Assembly (NCBI GenBank): GCA_009746045.1
Contig: RPFO01000104.1
Coordinates: forward strand, 7,744,955-7,806,454
Length of the DNA: 61,500 nt
Direction of reading: 5' to 3'
Origin: Mesostigma viride
Taxonomy: Eukaryota; Streptophyta; Mesostigmatophyceae; Mesostigmatales; Mesostigmataceae
Below, piece after piece: positions 1 through 51,140 of this stretch. The position numbers and the translations under genes were made by a program. Within the stretch, counting starts at the first letter, position 1. Each line of letters begins with the position of its first letter. Below the pieces are notes generated by a model. It was not told the DNA's origin. It did no database searches and saw only the letters and a program-made list of their open reading frames with translations.

Positions 1-7
1 AAAGAAA

Positions 8-1693
<1,686 letters not shown>

Positions 1694-1799
1694 AGCATGA
1701 CTCCATGGTTGTGGGACACATGGTGCAACCAAGAGCATAGTCTCCCATAGCCTCTTGGCTCCACCATGGGCCAGGCTTGAGATGGCATGCTACGGACGG

Positions 1800-1804
1800 T
1801 GTAA
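1800..1804 (+). promoter_or_regulatory. Putative poly(A) signal (TGTAA) of the 14-3-3 gene
   Basis: TGTAA lies about 107 nt after the stop codon and is followed by a T-rich stretch. TGTAA is the usual polyadenylation signal in many green algae, which also supports the lineage guess. The assignment rests on motif and position only. Confidence 0.5.
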
Positions 1805-2681
1805 CTTTTTCTACTGGCTTGTGGAAGGGAATGTAGGTCCAATTGTTTGAGACAGAGGTGCCAGCTATTATTGTGCGTGTGGATGCTTCATTAGTTCAAA
1901 TGCGCCTGGGATTTGCTGCATTCAACCTGTTAGGATGGCGCATCCTAGTTCTTGGAAATTCGCCGGGAGGTGGCCCATACGGCCTAAGAGCACAAGTGTG
2001 CGTTTTATTCCAGGCTGTGCCATGCATGGGCTTGCCCAAGCTTGGCGTGGTTTTTTGTGCAAAACAAAAGTGCCATCTGCCGTGAATAGCATTACATGGG
2101 AGGATTAATTAATTCAGTTAATTATGGGAGGATACCCACCCCATGGAAAGGACATTAAAAGCACTTCGGTGCTCCGTGACTCCCCAGCGGGAGCACGAGT
2201 TTAATTAATTAATTAATTAATGGAAGGGAAAATTAGAAAGCAATTTCTAGTGATTATTATAAAGTAAACATTAGCTTTTAGAAATAAAGTGACGGGATCG
2301 AGGACAAGAACCTTGAAGAGATCCTGTTTCTCGAGCATTATCCTGCCATGTCCATAGCGGTAATGCAAGCTTGTAGGCATCTGATGTATGATAAGAACTT
2401 CTTACCACCAACAGTCAGTATGAATTTACAGACTCTGGTTAGGCTAGGCACAATAATACATGTCAAAGTTACCAGCAACGCCTGCAGGAAAGGGCTATGA
2501 CGGTATACAAAAGGCTGCCATTACCCCCACCCCCGGCCACCCCCCATTCTCCCAGCTTTGATGCTGTAGACCAAATTTGGAAATCGTGGCTTCCAAACCC
2601 CCAAAATCAGGCACCGGTGAACTGCATTCAAGGTAAAGCAGGTCTCCCCCCAAATCCGTACTCATGTTGTCCCACAAGACA
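1805..2681. other. Convergent intergenic region with a (TTAA)n tract
   Basis: This lies between the 3' ends of the 14-3-3 gene (plus) and the sulfotransferase-like gene (minus). No convincing coding sequence is visible. An uninterrupted TTAA run occupies about 2201-2222 and the surrounding 2.1-2.4 kb is A/T-rich. Confidence 0.5.
2426..2430 (-). promoter_or_regulatory. Putative poly(A) signal (TGTAA, minus strand) of the sulfotransferase-like gene
   Basis: TTACA on the plus strand reads TGTAA on the minus strand, about 250 nt downstream of the stop at 2682. Motif and position are the only evidence. Confidence 0.4.
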
Positions 2682-5544
2682 TTAGGTGGGAAGCGCCTGC
2701 GTACTGGAGCGCGGGCGTGCACGTGACTCCTGGGTTGACCCCGTATCGCTGCCACCCGCTCCGACTGCACCACGTGTCGCGCCTGCAGCCCGCCGTGAGC
2801 TGGCACCAGCAGAAGCGCTCCCACTGGCCATTCCGGCGGCGCCACCTGTCGGCCTCCTAGGCATGCCTGCACGCGGCACCCTCAAAGCCCCTCCCCCTGT
2901 GCTGCTGCCCCCACCCACCCTAGCCCTGCTACTCGAGGTAGTTCTAACGCTGGCGCCACGCCCCCCTGCACCCGTGCGGCCACCTGGCCTGCGCGACATC
3001 TGTGCCGCAGTCCGCCTCCTCATACCCCCCGCCGGCATCCCCCCGGGACGCCGCTGATTGGCAGAGGGGGTACCGGCACGCCTGCCCCGCTGCTGGCTGT
3101 TGGCACGCGACGCTGATGCGGCAGAGACCGACCCAGCACCACCCGACCGAGCGCCAGGACGTGCCAGGGTTCCTGGCCGACTGCTGCTGCTGCTGCTGCT
3201 GCGTGTGACGGTGCCGGATGCCAGCCGTGAAGGCCGGCCCGTGCCTTGACCGCCGCCACCCTCGCGTGGTGGTGCCCTTGTCCTTGGCAAAGGGGCAATG
3301 GTGGGCACACCTCGCTCACCTGTGTGCTGGCTACTGGCGCGCCCAACCCCAAAGTATGCCTCCTCCTCATCCTCCGCCTGCTCCACCTCCCCAAAGTCAT
3401 CCCTCACATCCCCATCAACCCCCCTCTTCCCATTCTCCCCATGGCCGTGCGCGGTGGCCCCCACCGCACCATCACCTCCGGCCCATGCATCCGTTTGTTC
3501 CAAACCATCCGCCGTCACCTGCTCCGCCATGGTCCCATCTGACTCAGACTCCAGCGCACTGCCACTTGGCGTGCCGCCCTGCCCCACACCACCGGGCGCC
3601 AGTTTGCTGCTCACGCCGCGCTTCTGTCCCTTGGAGCCAGCACCCTGCTTGGCCTTTCCACGGCGCTCCCTTGCCAGAGCATCTCCCACGCCCGCATTCA
3701 TACTCTCGTCTATCACCTCATGCCCCTCATGCCCCGCCATCCATGCCCCTTCCTCGCTCCCTTCCCCTTTCTCCTCCTCTCGTTCCTCCTCCTCCCAGGG
3801 CAGCTCACGGAAGGAGCTGGCACGAGTGGGCAACGAGGACACGTGTGTGTGCGGGACACCCACCCGCAGCGCGACGTCCCCCCTGATCAGCTGCCGAACC
3901 AACGCGGCGGGGAGCTCTCGTGCCGCTTGCAGGTGCTGCACGTCGGCCGGGTCAAAGGATATGTGGCAGCGCTTGCCATCAGGGCACACAACCTGAGGCT
4001 TCAGGTGGAACTCCATCGAAGGGAACATCTCGCTGTCCTCATCACTGTCATCGCTGACGTCATCATCATCGTCATCCCTCTTATCTCCAAGGCTATCAGG
4101 CAATATGCCTGCCTCCCCATCCTCCCCCTCCTCCCCCTCCTCCCCTGCCTCCTCTTCCTCCCCTTCCTCCCCCTCCTCCCCCTCCTCCCCCTCCTCCCCC
4201 TCCTCCCCCTCCCCCTCCATCTCATCCCCCCCATCTGCACCTCCACCCTCCCGTCCTCCCATCCTCTCCTCCCCCTCCTCCCCTTCCTCCTCCCTCCCAC
4301 CTCCCTCCCCCCCCACCTCCTCTTCGTGCCCCTGAAGCAACGGCCCATGGCTTGCGCCACCACCCGCAGCACCCGCGGCCCCGCCAAACCAGTCCTCCTC
4401 CTCCCCAGTACCGTGCCAACCCTTGCGCCGACCCCCCTTCCCGTCCTTTCCTGTGGCAGCGCTCGTCCCATCACCATCAAGGACGCTTGGTAGAGCATCG
4501 CGGCCCCCCTCCTCCCCCCCGCCCCTCTGGTCGCCCCCAGGCCCACCCTGGTTGGCTTCTTCATCTTCCGGGCCAACCGTGCTATCCGATCCCTTGGCAG
4601 CGCTCAGAAAAGGTGCGACAGGCACCACCCCACTGTCCCCTGCTTTCGTCGTGATACGGCTAACACCCGGCACCATGCCGTTCTGCAGCAGAGCAGCCGA
4701 TGACGGCGCCGAAACCACGCCACTTGTCCCTCCACCGCCAACGCCTGGGCTGGTGGCTTCACCACTCCCCCCTGCCCTGTCCCAGGGCTCTCCCATGCCT
4801 CATCCCAGCCCCCCTGGCCACCGTCCGCTTTGCTGGTGGATCCAGCGCCAGCGCCAGCGCCCCCCTGCCCTCCTGCCCCCCCTGGCCCTTTGACCCGCGT
4901 CCACCCGTTCCATCGGTCGCGATCGTCGTCACCATCGGGAACGGGTGGCAGCGCGGCTGGCCCCCCTCCACCTACGTCCCCTCTGCCAGCCACCCCCCCT
5001 GCGTCCACCTCCCCTCCTCTGCCCATGGGTTTGTCCCCCCCATCACCTCCTGCCGCCCCACTTGTTCCCGCGGAGCTCTTCCCAACCCATCCCTCCTCCC
5101 CATCCCCACCCGTTGGGTCGTCCGCATCGACCGCTGGACCACCCTTCCCCTGTCCAGCAACAGGCCCCATCGGGGGCCGTCCCACGCCTCCCAACCCCCC
5201 AGCGACCGCCCTTGGCTTTACACTGGCCACATCCGGGGCCACTCCCGTTGCCTGCTGCCCCGCTCCACGCCCACCCGCGTCTGCCAGCATGTCAACAGGG
5301 CTACCATTTGACGGCTCGCGCTGGTCCACAATGCCTTCACCCACCTGCGCCATGGCCTGTTTGGTGCTGTCGCGGGTGTGTGCGGATGCTGGCTTGGCCG
5401 ACGCGCTGAGCGCTGGCCCATACGGATGGACACCATGTCCCGCATCTTGATCAGCATCGCCACCAGCAGCAGCAGCACCATCCTCGCCACCAGCATGATG
5501 ATCCTCACGTGTACCGGCAGCACCCACACCATCATCCATGCTAC

Positions 5545-5601
<57 letters not shown>

Positions 5602-8600
5602 GGCCATCACCATGATCATCATCATCATGGCCATCACCATGATCATGATCATCATCATGGCCATCACCATGATCATCATCATCATCATCATCATCATGGC
5701 CATCATGGGTATCGGCATCATCGTCGTTATGGTGAAAGCCATCAACATCATTTTCCACAGCACTGATTCTGGTCAATGACCCTTTCCCACCAGCGCCACG
5801 GCCCGGCCCATAGAGCCTCGACGACTCATCATTGGCTGCAAGCTCATTCTCACCGTGAAACAACGCACTGCTGGAGAATCCTTCGCCAGCACCCTTGCCT
5901 CCATGGGGTGCGCCTTGTCCACCCGCCACCTCATCACGAAATCGGCGCTGCGAGGCTGCCTGCTGCGCGCCGCCACCCTGCCGCTGGCTGCCGACATTAC
6001 GGGACGAACCGACCGCGGGACGCGACGACCCTGGGCCCCCTGGGAGACCCACGGCGGGGTCCAGGGTGGGGCCCGTCTCGCGTACAGGCTTCCACGGTAG
6101 GCCTGTTACCGCGTCCGGGTCATCGCTCGCAGAAGCCTCCGCGCTCGGTTGCGCCCCAGCCACGTCCCTGGGGCCACCTGCCTCCTGGGATACTGCGCTG
6201 GAGGCCCTGGAGGATGTGCGTGCCCCCCCCCTGCTGTCCCCCACTGCACTTGGCGTGGCAGTACCCGATTCTGTGGTTGCCCCTCTCGCAACCGCAGGCC
6301 CTGTTTCTACCCCGCCGTCGCGCCCACTTTTGCCGGCTGCCCTGCGAGTGTCACTGCTGCTGGCAGACGCATTCAACCGCAGCAGTTCCAATAGGATCTC
6401 GGGAGGGATATTCCTCTGCTGAAGCAGCAGCAGCCAACTTGGGGGAATCTGTGGCAGTGATTGGCTCAATGTGGGGTTAATCGCTCCCAATGGCCTCTGG
6501 ATTCCACCACGCCCGTGCCAGCGGGCATCCACCCCTCTCCCAACCGACCACCCTGCCAGACGCGCGGGCAAGGCAGGGTAATCATCTGGATATTGCCCGC
6601 GCAGGTATGCCCCCCCTGCTGGCTGCTGCTGCCGCCACCACCCGCCTGGCTCAGCGTACGGATTGAATGCTTGCGCACGCGCGAAGGGCACCTGTGCGCC
6701 ACCAGCACCTAGGCCATCCCGTGGATCATTCGTGAATGCCTGCGCAGCTGTTGGCAGAACATTCGAGTCCTCGAGATACGGCTGGGGGCCAACAAGGGAG
6801 CCACCCAGTGGGCTGCCTCCATGGCCACCAGCGAGTGCACCCAGGAAAGTTCTGCCGGCGCCCGCTGTGCCCCCCATCCCCCCCCTTGCTTGCGACTGCC
6901 ACGCCTGATAGAACGCGGTTCCCTGCTGCAGCGCCGCGAGCGCTTGCTGGAGGAGCAAGGCGTCCGGTGCCACCGCGGACGCCACCGCCGAGTCCCCTAC
7001 CTGTGGGCCATTCGCTGTCGCGTCGCCAGTGACTGCCGCGGCCTGCAACGTGCCAGCTGCTGGCACAAGCGGCTGCGCGACCCCCGGCCCACCCAGCCGG
7101 GGGTTGCCCCCGGTCGCTGCTGATCCCATCCCTACACTGCCCTCCATCGGCTCCCTTTGCCCCCCCTGGCCCATCTGCCCTTGCCGACCCGTGGCCACGC
7201 CTGTGCCTGCCATGCCTGCTACCACAGGCAGCACGCCCGTCCCCGCAACCACGGGGTTTCTGCCATCCGCCACCAGGGCGCCGCGGTCTGCCAACGGGGT
7301 CACCTGGGGTCCACCCTGCGTGCCAACCACGGTTGCCACCGGCATGCCAGCATCTGCACCCATCGGCGCCGCCCCAGTGCCTGCTGCGCCCCCAAACGTG
7401 CCGTCAACAGCAGCACCGAACCGAGGACCCGCAGCCCAGGCGCCCGCTTGCCTGGCTGACGTGGAGGCGGCGCCGGCCTGCATCACGGTTGGCACCGTGG
7501 ATCCGGGGAGTTGGGGAGCCTGCGTGACGGCAGCAGTAGGCACTGCAGTACCGGCCATGCCTGTCACTCGACCAGCCATGCCAGCCGTGCCGATGGTGGC
7601 CGCTGACAGTGACAACCCATTGACCGCCGCACGCGCACTGGCCAGGTTGGAGGGGTAGGCGGCACCGCCCCCTGCTGAATTCCCTGGACCTGCCACCATG
7701 GTTGCCCGCACACCCGAAGGCATGCTGGATGCCAGCTGTCCCGGTTGAAGAACCGCCCCCCCTGCCACCCCCCTGGCTGCGGTTGTGGATGATGCTGGTG
7801 GCTGCAAGGCTGTTGAGAAACCCGAAGGCCCAGCCGCTTGCACGGAGGTGGCAGCTTGCGCAGAGGACATGCCAGCTGGCGAAGAAGCGGCGGCCGCCCC
7901 TGAGGAGGCGGTGCCCCCCACGGGCTGACGGCGGGTTACCTTCTCCACCACGAAGGGCATGACGACGGGGACCTTGACGCGTGAGGGCGGCGGCGGGCGC
8001 CCCATCAGCAGCTCGAATCGCGCCGCGAACAGCCGTGCCGCGTGCCGGTACAGCTGCATGTCCAGGTCATCCCGCGCTTCGATTGCCTTCACAAAGCCAG
8101 CGGGGGGGATGGCCTCTTTTGGTGGTGAGGGGTGAGGAGAGGGTGATGGCGCCTGCACGGCAGCGCGCTCCTGCGCGGCAGCGGTGATGTCGCCATCAGT
8201 ATCGCTGACATCATTATCGCCCGCGGACGCGTTTCTTCCTGCAACCCCCGCCGCATCCCTGCTGGCATCTGCCACCGTCATGTCCCCTCCTCCCCGCGCC
8301 ACATTGGGGGCGGAGCGGTTCCCCAGCGCCCCGTCAAGTGCGCCCCCCCGCGCCAGTGGTGGCGTGCGGGAATGTGTGCGCGGCCCGTTTGGGTCCAAAA
8401 GCATGCGCAGGCTGTGCCACCCGTAGACCGCCTGCAGGTAGGCGAGGCCCCCCGTGTCATCGAGGTTCTCGTACAGCAGCACGCACATGCGGTCCAGGTT
8501 GGCCTTGGCCCGCTCCAGCAGCATGGCCTTGCTCATGCTCGCAAACGCATCGCTGTCCGCCAGGGAGCACCCTGGCAGCACGCCGGCCAGCATGCGTGTC

Positions 8601-10635
8601 TGCGGGTTGGGAAGCGCCTCGAGCACGTCTTCGGCGCGGCCGCGGGAGGCCATCACCGCGAGGGCGCGGCCGACGGGGTGTCGGAGGACTGTGACGAGGC
8701 CGAGACCTTCGCGGGTGGCAGCACTTAGCGCGCGGTCCACGAACGAGTGGTCAAACTGGGGTGGGGGGTGGGGAGGGGGAACACAGGAATATAGGCCAAC
8801 AGGGCAAGGGTACAAGGGGGAGCCGTTGGGTGGGAGCAAAGCAGAAACGACAAGGGGATGGAAAGATCATGTTGGTGGTGGAGGTGGTGGTGGTGGTGGT
8901 GGTGGTGGTGGTGGTGGTGGTGGTGGTGGTGGTGGTGGTGGTGGTGGTGGTGGTGGTGGTGGTGGTGGTGGTGGTGGTGGTGGTGGTGGTGGTGGTGGTG
9001 GTGGTGGTGGCGGCGGTGGCGGTGGCGGTGGTGGAGGTGGAGGTGGAGGTGGTGGTGGTGGTGGTGGTGGTGGTGGTGGTGGTGGTGGTGGTGGTGGTGG
9101 TGGTGGTGGTGGTGGTGGTGGTGGTGGTGGTGGTGGTGGTGGTGGTGGTGGTGGTGGTGGTGGTGGTGGTGGTGGTGGTGGTGGCACATTTCCACACGCG
9201 TACCGGCAGGTCACAGAAACAACAGGCAGTTGGCAGCACATGAAACCCATCGAGTGCAGGGGCTTTCTTTGGACAAGGGCTTGATTTTGACAGGCTGTGC
9301 TGCATCTTTTGGCGCCCCTCCCTGCGCTACTGCATCTAACCATGGTCAAGCGCTCTGCATTCCCCTAGGACTTGGACAGGCCGCGCACATGCCTCATATG
9401 GGCATGCGTGCGTACATCTTGTTGGCTGCACACAAACAGAAACGTTACAAGGTTGCATCCTCCTCCTCCTTTCTTGCCATTCCCAGGTCCGATGCATGCC
9501 ACCGGTCTACTTGCGCCCCGGGTCTACTTGCGTCCCCGCCCTGGCGTCAACCTCTCCCCCTCACCTGCATACGCAGGTAGTGGCAGCTGCTTCCAAACGC
9601 GTTGTTGACCTGGCGCGCGGCACGGTTGACCTCCCACATGTTGCGGCAGACAGAGCCAAAGGGGACTGACTGGCCAAATGGGTGCGAGGGCAGACCGGCC
9701 GAGGGACCTCCGGGGCCCGCAGGATCTGCCCCGCTGGCGACAGGTGGTGAGAGCGAGGACGGGCTGGTGGCGGTCACACAGGGGGTGAGCCCTGTGTTGT
9801 GGCGGAGTGCGCCCAGAAGTGCCACATGGAGCACGTCGCCGCCGTTGTGCTCCATGTCCAGGAAGAATAGCTGCTTCCAGTTGTCACGGCAGCAACGGCC
9901 CGCGTGCGCGCATGCCACCGAGCCCAGCGCCTGGCCCCGCAGGTGGAGGTTTGGCCCGTCGTGTTCGAGCGTCTCGGGGAACTCGTCAAAAATGTGGACA
10001 CGTGTCATGACCACGCGCTCCTGCACCTCGCGATGCACCTCCACCTCCGGCGGCGCTGGCGGGGCCGACACCTGGCTGTTCGCTTCCCCCTCGCCAGCAT
10101 TGCCGTCGGCGCTGCTATCACTTTCCCCGTCCGTGCTGCTGTCCTGCTCGCCATCTAGCGCGCCGTCTGCGGAGCTGCGGTCATCACCCGCTGGCTGCGT
10201 CTCATTCGCATCCGAGGAATCATCATAACGGTCTATATTGTCGCTGTATTCGTCCGTCTGTAAGGCCTGTCCCTGAGTGCCACGCTCTTGGTACGCCGAC
10301 ATTTCTCGCGGCGGCCCGGCACGCGCGCCCCACACGGAGTCTCCTCCTTCCGTGATGGAAGTAAGCACGTGGCGGACCCCATCCCATGCCGCGGCACCGA
10401 CGCTGTCAAACGAATACCCTTGATTTTCGGCAAAAAGAAACGAGACCGAGAGCAAGGCGAGGGGCCACACGATAAGTGGGACTCCCAGTATTTTGAGGCC
10501 CAACAGTCTACAGCAACACCAAAGAGAAGAGCTCGAGCTCGATCGTGATCTAAATCTGACAGACGTTTCTTCATCATAATTGCCGGCTATACCGTCAGTA
10601 TCGTCGTGGACAACGGCTTTTCTCTTGTATCTCAT
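2682..10635 (-). CDS. Type II membrane sulfotransferase-like protein with giant low-complexity tail; frame broken near 4.7 kb
   Basis: Exon A runs 10635-9565 (357 codons) and exon B starts at 8755; the 809-nt intron is GT-AG, phase 0. Residues 38-68 hold a CCC cluster and one hydrophobic segment, giving type II topology. An acidic Ser/Asp/Glu stem follows. Family-like parts are FFLDMEHNGGDVL (about 257-269), at the place of the 5'-PAPS loop; VTVLRHPVGRALA (about 378-390), at the 3'-phosphate motif; NPQTRMLAG, LLERAKANLD and YGWHSLRM just after; and DLDMQLYRHAARLFAARFELL-like sequence near 8.05 kb. These match membrane carbohydrate sulfotransferases of the Sulfotransfer_2 type. The usual Lys of the PAPS loop and Ser of the 3' motif appear replaced, so activity is doubtful. 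The remainder is Gly/Ala/Pro/Asp-rich. The first frame stops at 4604; an acidic reading frame open from 4796 to 2682 continues it, so an intron or frameshift is needed there. Confidence 0.72.
4105..4230 (-). repeat. Glu/Gly codon repeat in the sulfotransferase-like tail
   Basis: A CTCCTCCCC-type repeat on the plus strand encodes a run of Gly-Glu-Glu triplets on the minus strand, followed by Asp-rich sequence. It forms a highly acidic block in the downstream reading frame of the gene. It is simple-sequence expansion inside probable coding sequence. Confidence 0.7.
5540..5703 (-). repeat. ATC/CAT trinucleotide repeat encoding an Asp/His-rich tract
   Basis: The plus-strand (ATC)n with CATGGCCATCACC interruptions reads on the minus strand as Asp runs interleaved with HGDGH blocks, in the open frame of the sulfotransferase-like gene. 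The interruptions recur regularly, so the block grew by duplication of a compound unit as well as by slippage. Asp/His spacing of this kind could bind divalent metals, but that is inference. Confidence 0.75.
8875..9183 (+). repeat. (GGT)n microsatellite in the intron of the sulfotransferase-like gene
   Basis: About 310 bp of nearly pure GGT on the plus strand (ACC in the transcript) lies in the only clear intron of the minus-strand gene, ending about 120 nt before its acceptor. A short GGC/GGA-bearing interruption sits near 9009-9050. The long Gly, Val, Trp, His, Thr and Pro runs in its reading frames are simple-repeat artefacts. Confidence 0.95.
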
Positions 10636-11238
10636 TTCAAAGAGGCGACCACCGGCCTAGCAAATAAAGACTTAAACATCTTCGGACGGATCATCCAACA
10701 ACTACATTCAACTGCTATGGTGTCCAAAACACCTATCTAACAAAAGTGCATCAAGATGTGTTGGCCGCCATTCTCGCTTGCGCTCCATTCGCCAATAAAT
10801 TATAAGAAGTGACAGCCATTGCGAGGCCATGGCAACGTAAATAATTCTTAGTTTCCAACTGAACGCACTGCACCGATGCGTTCGCGTTAGCCTTGCCACC
10901 GTTCTACTATAGCCTCTCAACTTCAAGTTGTTCATGATGAGCCAGGATGTTGCCGGAGCTATACGATCCGTAGTAGCGTAGTATACATCTACGGGAATCG
11001 TGTGCAAGGCAAGCGTACCTGCAGTTGCCCATCAAGTGGCATAGCGACGGACGACAGCCATTTTATTAACGCGTTTTGCCTTCATTATTGCATGCGGTTT
11101 ACCCACGTCTTGTATGTAACGGAGACATAAAGCCCCAGTGTTAGCGAAATTGCAAGGAAAAACCTGGAGTGGATTGCTACGACCATGAAAGGATTTTAAT
11201 TCTGCGCGCATTGATATCGGCATCTCCTGACCATCGTC
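10636..11238. promoter_or_regulatory. Shared upstream region of the divergent sulfotransferase-like and VAC14 genes
   Basis: The start codon of the minus-strand gene (10635) and that of VAC14 (11239) are 603 bp apart, head to head. The region is more A/T-rich than its surroundings and has no array or convincing coding sequence. It should hold both promoters and 5' UTRs. I see no clear TATA box, and no individual site can be assigned. Confidence 0.5.
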
Positions 11239-49457
<38,219 letters not shown>

Positions 49458-50640
49458 TCAGGAAAGGTGCCTTGGTCACTGCACTGCGGGCAAGCTCTGA
49501 GAATAAGGTCGAACACTTAGTAACAATCATGTCCCGCTACCCATGAGTATGCCTGTGCTCCGCCACGCATCGATGGGTTGGAATGTGTGCTCCACCGCGC
49601 ACACATTGATGTGTTGGAATGTGGGTGAGGGGTTGAGAGCGTCCGCAGCATGGCGGATGTTGTGTGGAGGCATCGCATAGATCGTACACATGAAACACTT
49701 TTGTACACATCCATCCCGATGCTGTGTGGAGGCATGGGGGTGATGGTACAACGCGAGCCATGGGTGTCCGGATGACTCTTGGGGGGCATGGGGCCCGTTG
49801 CTTGCTGCCGGCTGGCGGCTGCCAGGGCGGGTACCGCTGTTCGAACAGGCATAGTGACATGCTAGGGCGGACGTGGGGGTTTGAACACACACCGCGACAT
49901 GTTGGGGTGGGCGCGGTTCCCTTTATCCTAGCCGGCCGTGGCTGGCGATGCCGCGAGGATGGGAGTGACCCAGTCTCACCGTCTGTTTTTGCCCTTGTGG
50001 CAACGGTGGCCAGCGGAGGGAGCCGCGGCCGCATTTTTGAGGCGGCGCATTGGGCCTGAGATGGATTTGGCATGGCCGTGCCGCGCAATGGTTCATGACT
50101 GTACGTGGTGGGTGGCGATAGTCAGCGGCCGATCCTTTGCTCACGTGTCCCCGAGAGGAGCTGTTGTGTCCCTGTGAGGGGAAAGGTGGCCTGCTGTCCT
50201 TGGCTGCAGGAAGCATGTGACCCAGGGCCGTGCGGCGGATCCTTATGGGCTGTCACTACACGAGCACATTAAGGAGCAACTACTTTGCCCGTCCAGGGCG
50301 CCCCATGCGCGAGTGTCTTGTGCACCCACTCGGATCAGTTCCCCCTGGGTGCCCAAACATACTGGCGACGTCACAAGCCACTGAGGACATGACCAGCTGA
50401 CGGCCGGCATGGCATGGATGAAAGGCTTCGCCTGCCGTGCGCATCGCGAATCGGGTGGTGGCAGGATGTGGTGGCATCGCCAGGCACCCGATGCGTCGGA
50501 GCTGGGGGTGTGTGCCTGCAGCGCTCGCTGTAATGAGAAGCAATGCAGAAGGCAGCAAGAAGGGCAAGGGCAAACCCTTGCTAAGCTTTTGTCGTTGTTC
50601 ATGTGATAGGCCTAGGCAACGGGCGCTAGTTGGTAGCTAG
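49458..50640. other. VAC14 3' flank, no gene seen
   Basis: Follows the VAC14 stop. Short decayed direct repeats occur near 49549-49625 (TGTGCTCCACCGCGCACACA region) and 49840-49920 (CGACATG-centred). The first TGTAA on the plus strand that I noticed is at 50529, about 1.07 kb after the stop; this would make a long 3' UTR, so the true end is uncertain. Confidence 0.4.
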
Positions 50641-51140
50641 AGTTCTGGGGAGGATCACCGTGGACATGCCTTGGGACTTGGAGTGTGCCGAATGCCTGCG
50701 TGAGAGGAACACGTCAATTCAAGATTTGAGTTGCTCAAGGTTTGAGTTGCTTATCAATATCTTGCAAATGCACCTCTCATATAAATGAGAAATGCCTGCA
50801 TTGGCTTGTACGTATTATTAATTATTTTATTTATTACATTTGAGCCATTACACAATACCTTTGAGCAATACCTGAGCTTACCATGCTTACTATTGCGTAC
50901 AGTAATGTTGTCGTCAGAAAGCAACAAACGTTAAAACGCGACAGTAACATTTGTGGCTGTATAGTTTGCATGTGTGGAGATATGCACCCATATGTACTTT
51001 GTCAAAAACGTGGAAAAGATAACGGCAGGCTCGAGCTACGCCCATGGTCTGGATTCTCCAGATTTCTGGCCTGCGCTGGTTGTCTCATTGATATGTACTT
51101 TGTGTTCTCCGTTCTCCCTCCATGCATCTTGATATAATAC
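50641..51140. other. A/T-rich intergenic stretch
   Basis: No coding sequence recognised. Contains GGTTGTCTCATTGATAT at about 51069-51085, a motif that recurs at 60373-60389. Confidence 0.4.

Noticed and set aside
2682-4796. Separate 704-codon minus-strand gene
   Set aside because: Its ATG lies just after an in-frame TGA and overlaps the upstream frame; composition continues that of the sulfotransferase-like tail, so one broken gene is more likely. Not excluded.
8454-9580. Long Gly, Val, Trp, His, Thr and Pro runs near 9 kb
   Set aside because: Six-frame translations of the GGT microsatellite in an intron.
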